From NCBI GenBank assembly GCA_019242065.1, contig JAFAWJ010000789.1:1-8004 (forward strand): a stretch of DNA of 8,004 nucleotides, in the 5' to 3' direction. The translations under genes and the position numbers were made by a program. This stretch comes from Chloroflexota bacterium. GTDB lineage: Bacteria; Chloroflexota; UBA6077; CF-72. Below, piece after piece: positions 1 to 6,610 of this stretch (positions within the stretch are counted from its first letter, which is position 1; the number at the start of each line of letters is the position of its first letter). Below the pieces are notes generated by a model. That model was not told the DNA's origin, did no database searches, and saw only the letters and a list, made by a program, of their open reading frames with translations.

Positions 1-833
1 TGCTCTCGCTGGAGCAGGTCTTCCGCCGCGACGTGGATCGCGAGGCGGAGCTGGTATATCGCACCACCGACTCCGCGCATCCCGGCGTCGCCATCATCCA
101 ACGCGAAGGTCCGATCCTGCTCGGCGGACCCGTCACCGTCCTGGAGCGCAACATTCTGGGTGAGCCATTCCGACGGTTCGCGCTGGACCCAGTCGACACC
201 CGGCGCGCCTTTGCCGAACGCGAGTGGCAGACCGTCGTCGGCTTCCAGACGCGCAATCCAGTCCACCGCGCACACGAATATCTGCAGAAGTGCGCCCTGG
301 AGATCGCCGACGGACTCCTCCTGCATCCTCTGGTCGGCGAGACCAAGGACGACGACATTCCCGCCGACGTCCGCATGCGTTGCTACGAGGTCCTGCTGGA
401 CGGCTACTACCCCCGCGATCGCGTGGTGCTATCCGTGCTGCCGGCGGCGATGCGCTACGCGGGTCCGCGCGAAGCGATCCTGCACGCGCTGGTGCGCAAG
501 AATTACGGCTGCACGCATTTCATCGTCGGCCGCGACCATGCCGGCGTCGGCAATTACTACGGCACCTACGACGCGCACCACATCTTCCGTTCGTTCGCTC
601 CAGGCGAGCTGGGCATCCAGCCACTGTTCTTCGATCACGCCTTTTTCTGCACGGCATGCAACAGCATGGCCTCGACCAAGACCTGTCCGCACGATGCGGA
701 GTCACATGTTGTCCTGAGTGGCACAAAAGTCCGCTCGATGCTGCGTGAGGGTCAGGCGCCGCCGCCGGAGTTCAGTCGGCCGGAGGTGGCCGAGGTGCTC
801 ATCGAGGCGGAGCAGGCGCGCATCCCCGCGTAA
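1..833 (+). CDS. sat: Sulfate adenylyltransferase (ATP sulfurylase), 5' end outside window
   Basis: This enzyme joins sulfate and ATP to give adenosine 5'-phosphosulfate (APS) and pyrophosphate, the first cytoplasmic step of sulfate assimilation. The reading frame is already open at base 3 ([11 protein letters not shown]...), so the GTG at 33 is internal. About 276 residues are visible; bacterial single-domain Sat proteins have about 390, so roughly the first 110 are missing. Visible marks are [12 protein letters not shown] near the start, the nucleotide-binding [11 protein letters not shown] motif (246-278) with both histidines, [17 protein letters not shown], and a C-terminal CTAC...TCPH cysteine/histidine set (648-692) like the zinc site of prokaryotic Sat. 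The ending [14 protein letters not shown] is also typical. No APS-kinase fusion is present, because TAA at 831 ends the protein. The next gene starts 19 bases later with its SD touching the stop, so the two are probably co-transcribed. Family assignment is firm. The assimilatory role is inferred from the neighbours. Confidence 0.96.
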   Translation, partial: LSLEQVFRRDVDREAELVYRTTDSAHPGVAIIQREGPILLGGPVTVLERNILGEPFRRFALDPVDTRRAFAEREWQTVVGFQTRNPVHRAHEYLQKCALEIADGLLLHPLVGETKDDDIPADVRMRCYEVLLDGYYPRDRVVLSVLPAAMRYAGPREAILHALVRKNYGCTHFIVGRDHAGVGNYYGTYDAHHIFRSFAPGELGIQPLFFDHAFFCTACNSMASTKTCPHDAESHVVLSGTKVRSMLREGQAPPPEFSRPEVAEVLIEAEQARIPA

Positions 834-840
834 AAGGAGG
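834..840 (+). promoter_or_regulatory. Ribosome binding site of the sulfite reductase gene
   Basis: AAGGAGG directly follows the sat stop codon and lies 12 bases before ATG 853. It decides the start against the longer in-frame reading from 718. The spacing is longer than the usual 5-9 bases. Confidence 0.75.
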
Positions 841-852
841 CGATCGCACACC

Positions 853-2538
853 ATGTCCGAAACTCCTCGAAAACGTCCATCGGCCAGTGAAGCGGCACGC
901 GCCTCCGTCGCCGCGGCGGCCGCCGCGCGGGCGGCGCCGGATTGGGAATTGGTCCTGCGGCGCAACAACGTCGAGCGACTGAAGCGCGAGAAGTTCCCGC
1001 TGGAGATTGTCAACGACATCGACGACCTGGCGGAGAAGAACTACCTCGACATCTCAGAAGAGGACATGGTGCGCTTCCAGTGGTACGGCCTGTACCAGGA
1101 CAAGCCCAAAGTGGGCTATTTCATGCTGCGCATCAAGGCTCCCAGCGGCATCATGACCGCACCCCAGTACCGCGCGATCGGCGAGCTGTCGGTGAAGTAC
1201 GGTCGCGACTACACCGAGCTGTCGACGCGGCAGAACGTCCAGCTCCACTGGCTGCAGATCAAGCAATTCCGCGAGGTCTTCGCCGCGATGGATGCCGTCG
1301 GTCTGACCTCACTGGGCGGCTGCGGTGACTCGGTTCGGAACATCACCGGCTGCCCGGTGGCAGGTCTGGATGCCGACGAGCTGTTCGACTGCCGTCCGCA
1401 GTTGGACGAGGTCGTCCACTACTTTCTGAACGACCGCGACTACTTTGACTTGCCGCGCAAGCACAAGATCACGATCTCGACGTGCGCCGCCCAGTGCAAT
1501 GCGCCCGAGATCAACTGCATCGTGTTCATCGGCACCCGTCAGGATGGTCGCGACGGCTTTGCGCTGCGCGTCGGCGGCGGCCTGTCGTCCACGCCACGAT
1601 TGGCGCGTGATCTGAACGTCTTCGTTCCGCAAGACGAGGCGCTGACGGTCTCGAAGGCCATCCTGGACGTATGGCGAACGGACCTGCGCTATCGGCTTTC
1701 CCGTGCCAAGGCCCGCCTGAAGTTCTTAGTGGATGACTACGGTCCGGACGGTGTGCGCGAGGCGGTCGAAAAGCAGCTTGGTCGCAAGCTAGAGACGCTC
1801 ACCGCCGCGCCCGTGCCGGTCGGTTCGGTGGACCACCTGGGCGTCCATCCGCAAAAACAATCCGGTCTGTACTACATCGGATTTCCCGTCTTCCTCGGCC
1901 ACGTCACCGGTGAGCAAACGATCCAGATCGCGGACCTCGCGGCGGAAATTGGCAGCGATATCCGCCTGGCCCGTCAACAGAATTTCATTCTCACCAACGT
2001 GCCCGAGAAGCGCCTGGACGAGGTGATCGGCCGGGTCGGCGACATTGGCTTCCCACTGGACGTGAACGCCATTCGCGGCGCCAGCGTGGGCTGCACCGGC
2101 GAGCCGCTGTGCAATTACGCCGTCGCCGAGACCAAAACCAAGCTGGAGCAAATCGTCCTCCGGCTCGAAGAACGCTTCGGTCGCGACGTGGAGGGCATTA
2201 AGCTCGGCGTCGACGGCTGCCCGCACTCGTGCGCCCACCACTGGGTGACCGACATCGGTCTGCAGGGCACCACCGCCCGTGGCGACCAGGCCGGCCACGG
2301 CAAACTCGAAGCCTACGAGGTCTACCTGCGCGGCGGCCTGGGCGAGCACGCCGAAATCGGTCGACCGGTGCTGCGCCGCGTGCCATCCGACGAAGCTCCG
2401 GCCTACGTGGAGCGACTGGTGGCCGCCTACTTAGCGGAACGTCAGTCCGGCGAGACGTTCCAGAGTTACGCTCACCGCAAAACCGATGAGGAGCTGGTCG
2501 CCATCGGCACGGGCACATCGGAGACAGTGCCCGTATGA
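853..2538 (+). CDS. sir: Ferredoxin-type siroheme sulfite reductase (sulfite/nitrite reductase family)
   Basis: This protein probably reduces sulfite to sulfide with six electrons from ferredoxin, using a siroheme coupled to a [4Fe-4S] cluster. The ATG at 853 is chosen because AAGGAGG (834-840) lies 12 bases before it; a longer reading from 718 would overlap sat with an arginine-rich tail. The product is 561 residues, normal for the family. The cluster/siroheme signature C-x5-C...C-x3-C is seen as Cys414, Cys420, Cys456 and Cys460 (CTGEPLC and GCPHSC). Other family blocks are STRQNVQLHW, LPRKHKITIS and VGGGLSS. Tyr81 (WYGLY) and Cys157 (GGCGD) match the covalently linked Tyr69-Cys161 pair of Mycobacterium tuberculosis NirA, a sulfite reductase, which favours sulfite over nitrite. 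Residues 10-30 are a low-complexity alanine-rich leader. Position between sat and cysH supports sulfite as substrate. A nitrite reductase remains possible from sequence alone. Confidence 0.93.
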   Translation: MSETPRKRPSASEAARASVAAAAAARAAPDWELVLRRNNVERLKREKFPLEIVNDIDDLAEKNYLDISEEDMVRFQWYGLYQDKPKVGYFMLRIKAPSGIMTAPQYRAIGELSVKYGRDYTELSTRQNVQLHWLQIKQFREVFAAMDAVGLTSLGGCGDSVRNITGCPVAGLDADELFDCRPQLDEVVHYFLNDRDYFDLPRKHKITISTCAAQCNAPEINCIVFIGTRQDGRDGFALRVGGGLSSTPRLARDLNVFVPQDEALTVSKAILDVWRTDLRYRLSRAKARLKFLVDDYGPDGVREAVEKQLGRKLETLTAAPVPVGSVDHLGVHPQKQSGLYYIGFPVFLGHVTGEQTIQIADLAAEIGSDIRLARQQNFILTNVPEKRLDEVIGRVGDIGFPLDVNAIRGASVGCTGEPLCNYAVAETKTKLEQIVLRLEERFGRDVEGIKLGVDGCPHSCAHHWVTDIGLQGTTARGDQAGHGKLEAYEVYLRGGLGEHAEIGRPVLRRVPSDEAPAYVERLVAAYLAERQSGETFQSYAHRKTDEELVAIGTGTSETVPV

Positions 2539-2605
2539 GCCGGATCCTTTTCAAGACTGAACAACTTCCCACCCTCGAATCCCACCAGGAGTACCACTGA
2601 TCGCT

Positions 2606-3412
2606 ATGGTTGTCTACGCCGACGTCGAAACACAATCCAGGGTCGTCCTCGACGAATGGGAAGCCGGTGAACTGTCCGTCGAGTACGACGACAAGGAGCC
2701 TCAGGAAGTCATCGCCTGGGCCCTCGACACCTTTGCCCAGGAACGCATCGCCATCTGCACCAGCTTCCAGACCGACGGCATGGCCATCCTCGATATGGCC
2801 TGGCGCCTGCGTCCGGATGTGCGCGTGTTCACCGTGGACACCGGCCGTTTGCCGCAGGAGACGTACAACCTGATCGACGAGGTCCGCAACCACTACGGCA
2901 TCGAGATCGAGACGTATTTCCCTGATTCCGGCGAGCTCGAGGCCCTGGTCCGCCGCCACGGCGTGAACATGTTTTATCAGTCGGTGCCACTGCGCCTGAC
3001 GTGTTGCGACGTGCGCAAGGTGCGACCGCTGGTCAAGGTCCTGCATGGACTCGACGGCTGGATCACCGGCTTGCGTCGCGACCAGTGGGCGACGCGCTCC
3101 AACATCCGCAAAATCGAGCTGGACCACGACCATGGCGGCATTGTCAAAGTCAATCCGCTGGCCGACTGGACCGAAGAAGAAGTCTGGGACTACATCCGCG
3201 CCAACGACGTGCCGTACCACGCGCTGTACGACCAGAACTACCAGAGCATCGGCTGCGCTCCGTGCACGCGTCCCGTCGAACCGGGCGCTAACTCGCGCTC
3301 CGGCCGCTGGTGGTGGGAAAAAGACGGTCCGAAAGAGTGCGGCATGCACTGCGTCGTGGAAACCGGCGGCTTCGAGCACGAGATCGAAGTCCTGCTCGAC
3401 GACAAGCGCTGA
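2606..3412 (+). CDS. cysH: Adenylylsulfate (APS) reductase, assimilatory, thioredoxin-dependent type
   Basis: This enzyme reduces APS to sulfite and AMP in the cytoplasm, so it links Sat to the sulfite reductase encoded between them. The 268-residue product has the PAPS-reductase fold. SFQTDGMAILDMAW (about residues 50-63) forms the nucleotide-binding loop, and VDTGRLPQETY, GLRRDQWATRS and NPLADWTEEEVWDYI follow. Cys133-Cys134 and Cys217-x2-Cys220 form the CC...CxxC set that binds a [4Fe-4S] cluster in APS-type reductases and is absent from the PAPS-specific enterobacterial enzyme. The substrate is therefore predicted to be APS, which fits the absence of an APS kinase here. Cys245 in ECGMHC is the catalytic cysteine of the conserved ECGxH tail. 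ATG 2606 is the first ATG; AGGAG at 2587-2591 lies 14 bases upstream, which is long, so the exact start is slightly uncertain. A 67-base gap separates it from the preceding gene. Confidence 0.95.
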   Translation: MVVYADVETQSRVVLDEWEAGELSVEYDDKEPQEVIAWALDTFAQERIAICTSFQTDGMAILDMAWRLRPDVRVFTVDTGRLPQETYNLIDEVRNHYGIEIETYFPDSGELEALVRRHGVNMFYQSVPLRLTCCDVRKVRPLVKVLHGLDGWITGLRRDQWATRSNIRKIELDHDHGGIVKVNPLADWTEEEVWDYIRANDVPYHALYDQNYQSIGCAPCTRPVEPGANSRSGRWWWEKDGPKECGMHCVVETGGFEHEIEVLLDDKR

Positions 3413-3420
3413 ACACGTGT

Positions 3421-3456
3421 GCGTGCCCCCGGAGACCTGGGTTTTCGGGGGCACGC
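3421..3456 (+). terminator. Strong GC hairpin after cysH, possible transcription terminator
   Basis: GCGTGCCCCCG (3421-3431) is a perfect 11-bp inverted match to CGGGGGCACGC (3446-3456). Four further pairs, two of them G-U, can extend the stem inward and leave a six-base loop. It begins nine bases after the cysH stop codon. No T-tract follows (the next bases are GCGAGTGCC), so it is not a canonical intrinsic terminator. It could instead stabilise the 3' end of the sulfate operon mRNA. Confidence 0.6.
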
Positions 3457-3474
3457 GCGAGTGCCACTCCCTTC

Positions 3475-3480
3475 TATACT
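3475..3480 (+). promoter_or_regulatory. Candidate -10 element upstream of the 143-residue protein gene
   Basis: TATACT matches TATAAT at five of six positions and stands out in GC-rich sequence just beyond the cysH hairpin. No recognisable -35 lies 16-18 bases upstream. A TTGACA at 3539-3544 in the same gap lacks a -10 at proper spacing. This is weak evidence for a separate promoter. Confidence 0.25.
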
Positions 3481-3610
3481 CCGGTACGCGCGTTCGTCGC
3501 GTTGCTCGTGTCGTCTGATTGTTCCTGGTTTCGTGGCGTTGACACGTGACAGTTGGGTAGGTCCGCGGAGGACATCCGCCAGGCCCGCTTCGCAGGAGCG
3601 CTGACACGCC

Positions 3611-4042
3611 GTGCAGCTTGAGGCCGCGGAAGCCGACGTCCTGGCCGCCGAGGCATCCGCCTTCGCTCGCGCCCTGCCGGACCCCAGCGCGAGCGCCCGC
3701 TACGAGCGCCTGGCCGCTGCGGCCGCCGCCCGCGACATCCCCGACGACCTGCTCGCTCCACTCCAAACCATGCTGGAGCTGCTGTTCACCACTGGCCGGG
3801 TGACCAATCGCGCCGTCCTCCAGTCCGTTTTCGCCCGCACTCCGCGTGGTCGTCAGCTCGCAGCGGCAGCGCGCGAGGTCAACCGTGCCCTGCGCACCCT
3901 GCGCGGACAGACGCTCACCGACGTGCGCCTATCAGCCGCCGGACCGTCGCAGCAGTCGCTGGTCATCGAGACCGACCGCTGCCGCCTCACGCTGGAGCTG
4001 GACCGCGACGGCGCCCGCATCGCCAGCCTGGAGGCCGGCTAG
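3611..4042 (+). CDS. Hypothetical protein, 143 residues, unrecognised
   Basis: I do not recognise this protein. The start is GTG 3611, with AGGAG (3594-3598) 12 bases upstream, the same spacing as for the sulfite reductase gene. Residues 1-60 are alanine- and leucine-rich and probably helical, and a second helix-like stretch covers about 78-99. The C-terminal part (about 102-143) alternates hydrophobic and polar residues (LTDVRLSAA, SLVIETDRCRLTLELD), which suggests a small antiparallel beta sheet. There is no signal peptide or membrane segment. It has a single cysteine (Cys124). It follows cysH on the same strand after a 198-base gap with a hairpin, so membership of the sulfate operon is doubtful. 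The reading is preferred over overlapping frames because its composition is balanced and protein-like and it has an SD. Confidence 0.6.
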   Translation: MQLEAAEADVLAAEASAFARALPDPSASARYERLAAAAAARDIPDDLLAPLQTMLELLFTTGRVTNRAVLQSVFARTPRGRQLAAAAREVNRALRTLRGQTLTDVRLSAAGPSQQSLVIETDRCRLTLELDRDGARIASLEAG

Positions 4043-4054
4043 CACCCTCTCCTT

Positions 4055-4066
4055 CGGCCGCGGCCG
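4055..4066. repeat. GC palindrome between convergent genes
   Basis: CGGCCGCGGCCG is a perfect 12-base palindrome in the 53-base gap between the stops of two convergent genes. GCCGGC copies near 4034 and 4063 could also pair. No T-tract flanks it in either direction, so a role as a bidirectional terminator is only a possibility. Confidence 0.35.
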
Positions 4067-4095
4067 GCGCGCCTGTGGTCATACACTGCTGCGCC

Positions 4096-5346
4096 TCATG
4101 CCTGCGCGGCCACCACACTGCGCGCCTGGTACTTGCGCAGCTGTGGAATCCGCGCCGCGATGATCCCGACCACCACCAGGCACGCCGCGCCACCGCTGAC
4201 CACCGCGAACACCGCCCCCGTCAGCGACGCCACCAGGCCCGACTCCAGGCCCCCGATCTGGTTCGACGCGTTGACAAACACGAAGTTGACAGCCGTCACC
4301 CGACCACGTAATTCGTCGGGAATGGCCAGCTGGATGGTGTTCAACCGCATGACCACGCTGACCTGGTCGGCGGCGCCGACGGCGGCATAGGCGATCACCG
4401 ACAGCGGCAGCCACGTCGACATCCCGAACGCCATCGTCGCCAGCCCGTACGCCACCACTGAGGCCAGCAGCGCCCGCCCGGTATGTCGCGGCACGGGCAG
4501 GCCGATCATGATCGTCGCCGCAATCAGCGAGCCGACGTCGAGTGAGGCAGTGAGCACTCCGTACCCGGCCGCGTCGGCGTGCAGGATGTCCACCGCGTAG
4601 ATCGGCAGCAACGCCTTGGCTCCACCGAAGAGCACCGCAAACATGTCGAGTGTCATGGCCCCCAGCACGACCGGCTGGTTCTTCAAAAAGCGCAGGCCTT
4701 CACGAATGGCGTCCAGGCGCACACCGCCGCGCGTCGGCGCACTGCTGGCGCGTGGCGTGCGCACCGGCCACAGCACCAGCATGGACAGCAGGACCAGGCC
4801 CAGGTGCGCCGAGTAGCCCAGCCCGATGCCATCCAACGCGATCAGGGCACCACCCAGCGCCGGGCCGGTGACCGCCGAGAGCGATTGGAGCGTGGAGTTG
4901 AACGTCATCGCGCGCGAGAAGAGCTTGCGCGGCACGAGCGCTGGAATCATCGTCTGACGCGCGGGACCCTCGAAGGCGGAGGCAATCCCGGCGAAGAAGA
5001 CCAGCACGTAGACCATCGGCAGCGACGCGGTGCCGAACGCGATGGCGACGAGCATCAGCGCGGAGCTGACGGCCGGGATCGCCTGCGCCGCGAGCAGGAT
5101 CAGCCGCTGATCGTAGGTGTCGACGATGACGCCGCTGAAGAAGCTCAGGATGAGGGCGGGCACAAAACGGACGAGTCCGACCAGGCCGAGGTCAAGCGCC
5201 GAGCCCGATAGGGTGAAGACCTGCCAGGCGATGATGGCCTGCAACATGGACTGGGCCACGGCCGCCGCGATGCGGCTGGTCGAGTAGCGTCGAAAGGCCG
5301 GCACCCGCAGCACGTCCGCGAGGTCGCCCTGGACAAAGCGCAGCAC
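4096..5346 (-). CDS. MFS transporter, MFS_3 / EntS-like exporter family
   Basis: This is an inner-membrane secondary transporter of 416 residues, the usual length for the family. About a dozen hydrophobic segments can be read in two halves. A central hydrophilic loop lies at about residues 195-225 (PVRTPRASSAPTRGG). The MFS motif A loop after the second segment appears as Gly72...Asp76...Arg81 (SGVIVDTYDQR). PARQTMIPALVPR, NSTLQSLSAVTGPALGG and IPDELRGRVTAVN are characteristic of the MFS_3 / transmembrane secretion effector group, which includes the enterobactin exporter EntS. The substrate cannot be predicted. The start is GTG at 5346: a TAG codon sits immediately upstream in frame, so the protein cannot begin earlier. 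No clear SD precedes it, so a start at one of the later GTG codons (around residue 12) is possible. It is divergent from the KH/S1 gene and shares an upstream region of about 115 bases or more with it. Confidence 0.92.
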   Translation of the reverse strand: MLRFVQGDLADVLRVPAFRRYSTSRIAAAVAQSMLQAIIAWQVFTLSGSALDLGLVGLVRFVPALILSFFSGVIVDTYDQRLILLAAQAIPAVSSALMLVAIAFGTASLPMVYVLVFFAGIASAFEGPARQTMIPALVPRKLFSRAMTFNSTLQSLSAVTGPALGGALIALDGIGLGYSAHLGLVLLSMLVLWPVRTPRASSAPTRGGVRLDAIREGLRFLKNQPVVLGAMTLDMFAVLFGGAKALLPIYAVDILHADAAGYGVLTASLDVGSLIAATIMIGLPVPRHTGRALLASVVAYGLATMAFGMSTWLPLSVIAYAAVGAADQVSVVMRLNTIQLAIPDELRGRVTAVNFVFVNASNQIGGLESGLVASLTGAVFAVVSGGAACLVVVGIIAARIPQLRKYQARSVVAAQA

Positions 5347-5399
5347 CTATGCCGAAGTTGGTCGCGTGTGGGGTTGTGCGCGCTGCGCCATTCCACCTC

Positions 5400-5405
5400 A
5401 TAGTA
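5400..5405 (-). promoter_or_regulatory. Candidate -10 element for the MFS transporter gene
   Basis: On the minus strand this reads TACTAT, 54 bases before the GTG start. It resembles a -10 box in an otherwise GC-rich gap. No convincing -35 is seen 16-18 bases further upstream. Confidence 0.22.
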
Positions 5406-5604
5406 GACCGGCCGCCCCTCCGACTCGCGTTCACGGCCTGGCCGCCGTGCGCACGGTTGAGATTGGTACGCTCAGAGCATCCCTGCCAGCCCGTTCCCCG
5501 AGCCTTCGCCACTGCCGCGTTTCGATCGGTACGAACCCACGCGGTTTCGATTCGGGGCGCGCTCGGAGGCGGCGCTGTTCGTCGGCGAGCTGCTGTATGG
5601 CGCG

Positions 5605-6249
5605 GTGCCGGCCCTGTCAGCGGCAGGCGGCAGCCTGGAGATGGTGGCCATCGCTCGGCGTCCGGGCGTGCTGTCCAAGGTGGCCATACGTCCTCGCCAC
5701 GGCGCGCTGAGCCCGCTGTTCGTCGGCATCGGCGCCGACCATCTGGCGCGCGTCAGTCAACAGCTGGACGGCGAGCGCATCCAGGTCGTGCGCTGGCAGC
5801 GCTCGGCGAGCGCGTATATCGCCGATGCGCTGGGCCTCGGCGAGGTGCCGCCCATGACGCTGTTGCCGGGTCTCGGTCATGCGCGGGTGTTGCTGGGCGA
5901 GATCGACGTGCGCGGCATCGCCGGCTGGCGCGGCCTGAACGCGATCCTGGCCTCCGCCCTGACCGGCTGGCGAATTCGCCTGGAACCGGTCGCCGCCACC
6001 GGTGCCTGGGCGTCACTGCGAGCGGCGATGCTCGCGCGGCGTCCCGTGACGGGTACTGTGGTAAGGCCGACCGAGCGCGGTGTCCGCCTCGAGCTCCAGG
6101 GACTGTACGCGGTCCTATCCAACGCCGAGACACGCGCGCTGACGCCAGGTCAGGAGATCGAGGTGCGCGTCACGCGCATGGATCCTGACGAAGGCCGCAT
6201 CGTCGTCAGCGATCGGCCACGCCTTCGCGCCCAACTGCCACTGCTCTAA
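5605..6249 (+). CDS. NusA-like RNA-binding protein with two KH domains and a C-terminal S1-like domain
   Basis: This is a predicted RNA-binding protein built from NusA-type parts. With GTG 5605 as residue 1, about 10-76 matches NusA KH1: LEMVAIARRPGVLSKVAI, then LDGERIQVVRW and YIADALG correspond to the NusA VEIKAIAREAGSRSKIAV, GEKIDIVKW and FIANAL blocks. About 93-128 matches KH2 (GWRGLNAILASALTGWRI against GREGQN...LTGWRI). About 148-205 reads as an S1 barrel (GTVVRPTERGVRLELQG...LTPGQEIEVRVTRMDPDEGRIVVSDR). The KH1 GxxG loop has degenerated to GIGA, while KH2 keeps GWRG. In NusA the S1 domain precedes the KH domains, so the order here is changed and the NusA N-terminal polymerase-binding domain is absent. 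GTG 5605 is the first standard start, but NusA-like coding continues upstream to about 5461. The real 5' end is therefore probably earlier and uses an unusual start, or the sequence contains a frameshift. Function is inferred only: an RNA-binding regulator or transcription factor paralogous to NusA. Confidence 0.75.
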   Translation: MPALSAAGGSLEMVAIARRPGVLSKVAIRPRHGALSPLFVGIGADHLARVSQQLDGERIQVVRWQRSASAYIADALGLGEVPPMTLLPGLGHARVLLGEIDVRGIAGWRGLNAILASALTGWRIRLEPVAATGAWASLRAAMLARRPVTGTVVRPTERGVRLELQGLYAVLSNAETRALTPGQEIEVRVTRMDPDEGRIVVSDRPRLRAQLPLL

Positions 6250-6319
6250 ACCGAGAGCTGAAGTCCTTGGTTACGTCATCGTCGGAAGGCCACAGCCAAG
6301 CGGCGGCGGCGCGATCTGC

Positions 6320-6535
6320 TCAGCGGGTCGGCCGCAGCACCGGGGCGCAGTTGGAGCACAGCCCGTGACTGACCTCGCCCTGCAGCAATGGCTGCGCCCA
6401 GATACGGAAGCGCCCCGCCCGATCCAGCACGCGTCGACACCAGGCGCACTGATGCACCAGTCCGTCAGCGGCGCGCGGGTAGGCCAGTGCGTCGAGCGTG
6501 GGCAAGGGCGGCTGGATCAGGCGCGGACGACTCAT
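6320..6535 (-). CDS. Small CxxC...HGxCxxC putative zinc-binding protein
   Basis: This is a 71-residue protein from ATG 6535 to TGA at 6320. The second half carries Cys30-x2-Cys33 (HQCAWCRRV), then about 23 residues later His57-Gly-x-Cys60-x2-Cys63 (SHGLCSNC). Four cysteines in two CxxC pairs suggest a small zinc ribbon or other metal knuckle. The pattern CAWC...SHGxCxxC resembles tails found at the end of some PAS or response-regulator signalling proteins; that is a resemblance from memory, not a search result. The N-terminal 28 residues are proline-rich and probably unstructured. No clear SD precedes ATG 6535, and an in-frame ATG at 6592 would add 19 residues. The same frame stays open far upstream to 7450, but that part is antisense to the VOC gene and is not taken as coding. 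It converges on the KH/S1 gene and is divergent from the VOC gene. Confidence 0.6.
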   Translation of the reverse strand: MSRPRLIQPPLPTLDALAYPRAADGLVHQCAWCRRVLDRAGRFRIWAQPLLQGEVSHGLCSNCAPVLRPTR

Positions 6536-6588
6536 GCGCGGAACCGAGGCAACAATGGCGGTTAACGATCGACGTGTCGAGCACCCGC

Positions 6589-6607
6589 GCATCACGAGTG
6601 CATCACG
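6589..6607. repeat. Short direct repeat GCATCACG, two copies 11 bases apart
   Basis: GCATCACG occurs at 6589-6596 and again at 6600-6607 in the divergent gap between the small CxxC gene and the VOC gene. The one-turn spacing would suit a regulator site, but two 8-base copies are weak evidence. Confidence 0.3.
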
Positions 6608-6610
6608 CGA

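Noticed and set aside
718..852. Longer N-terminus for the sulfite reductase starting inside sat
   Set aside because: The extra 45 residues are almost all arginine and serine, overlap sat out of frame, and lack an SD. AAGGAGG points to ATG 853.
3539..3544. Perfect TTGACA as a -35 box for the 143-residue protein gene
   Set aside because: No -10-like hexamer occurs 16-18 bases downstream; the nearest candidate, TAGGTC, is only 13 bases away.
2198..3766. Long minus-strand open frame of 522 codons
   Set aside because: It lies antisense to the sulfite reductase and cysH, both firmly identified. Long antisense frames are common in GC-rich coding DNA, and no family motif is seen.
4579..5211. Plus-strand open frame opposite the MFS transporter
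   Set aside because: It is rich in R, Q, H and E without hydrophobic cores, a typical antisense shadow of membrane-protein codons.
5349..6188. Plus-strand open frame of 279 codons overlapping the KH/S1 gene
   Set aside because: It is arginine/alanine-rich and motif-free, while the neighbouring frame carries clear NusA KH and S1 signatures.
6250..6319. Bidirectional terminator between the convergent KH/S1 and CxxC genes
   Set aside because: Only a 5-bp CTTGG/CCAAG pairing with a long loop is visible and no T-tract, so it is not supported.
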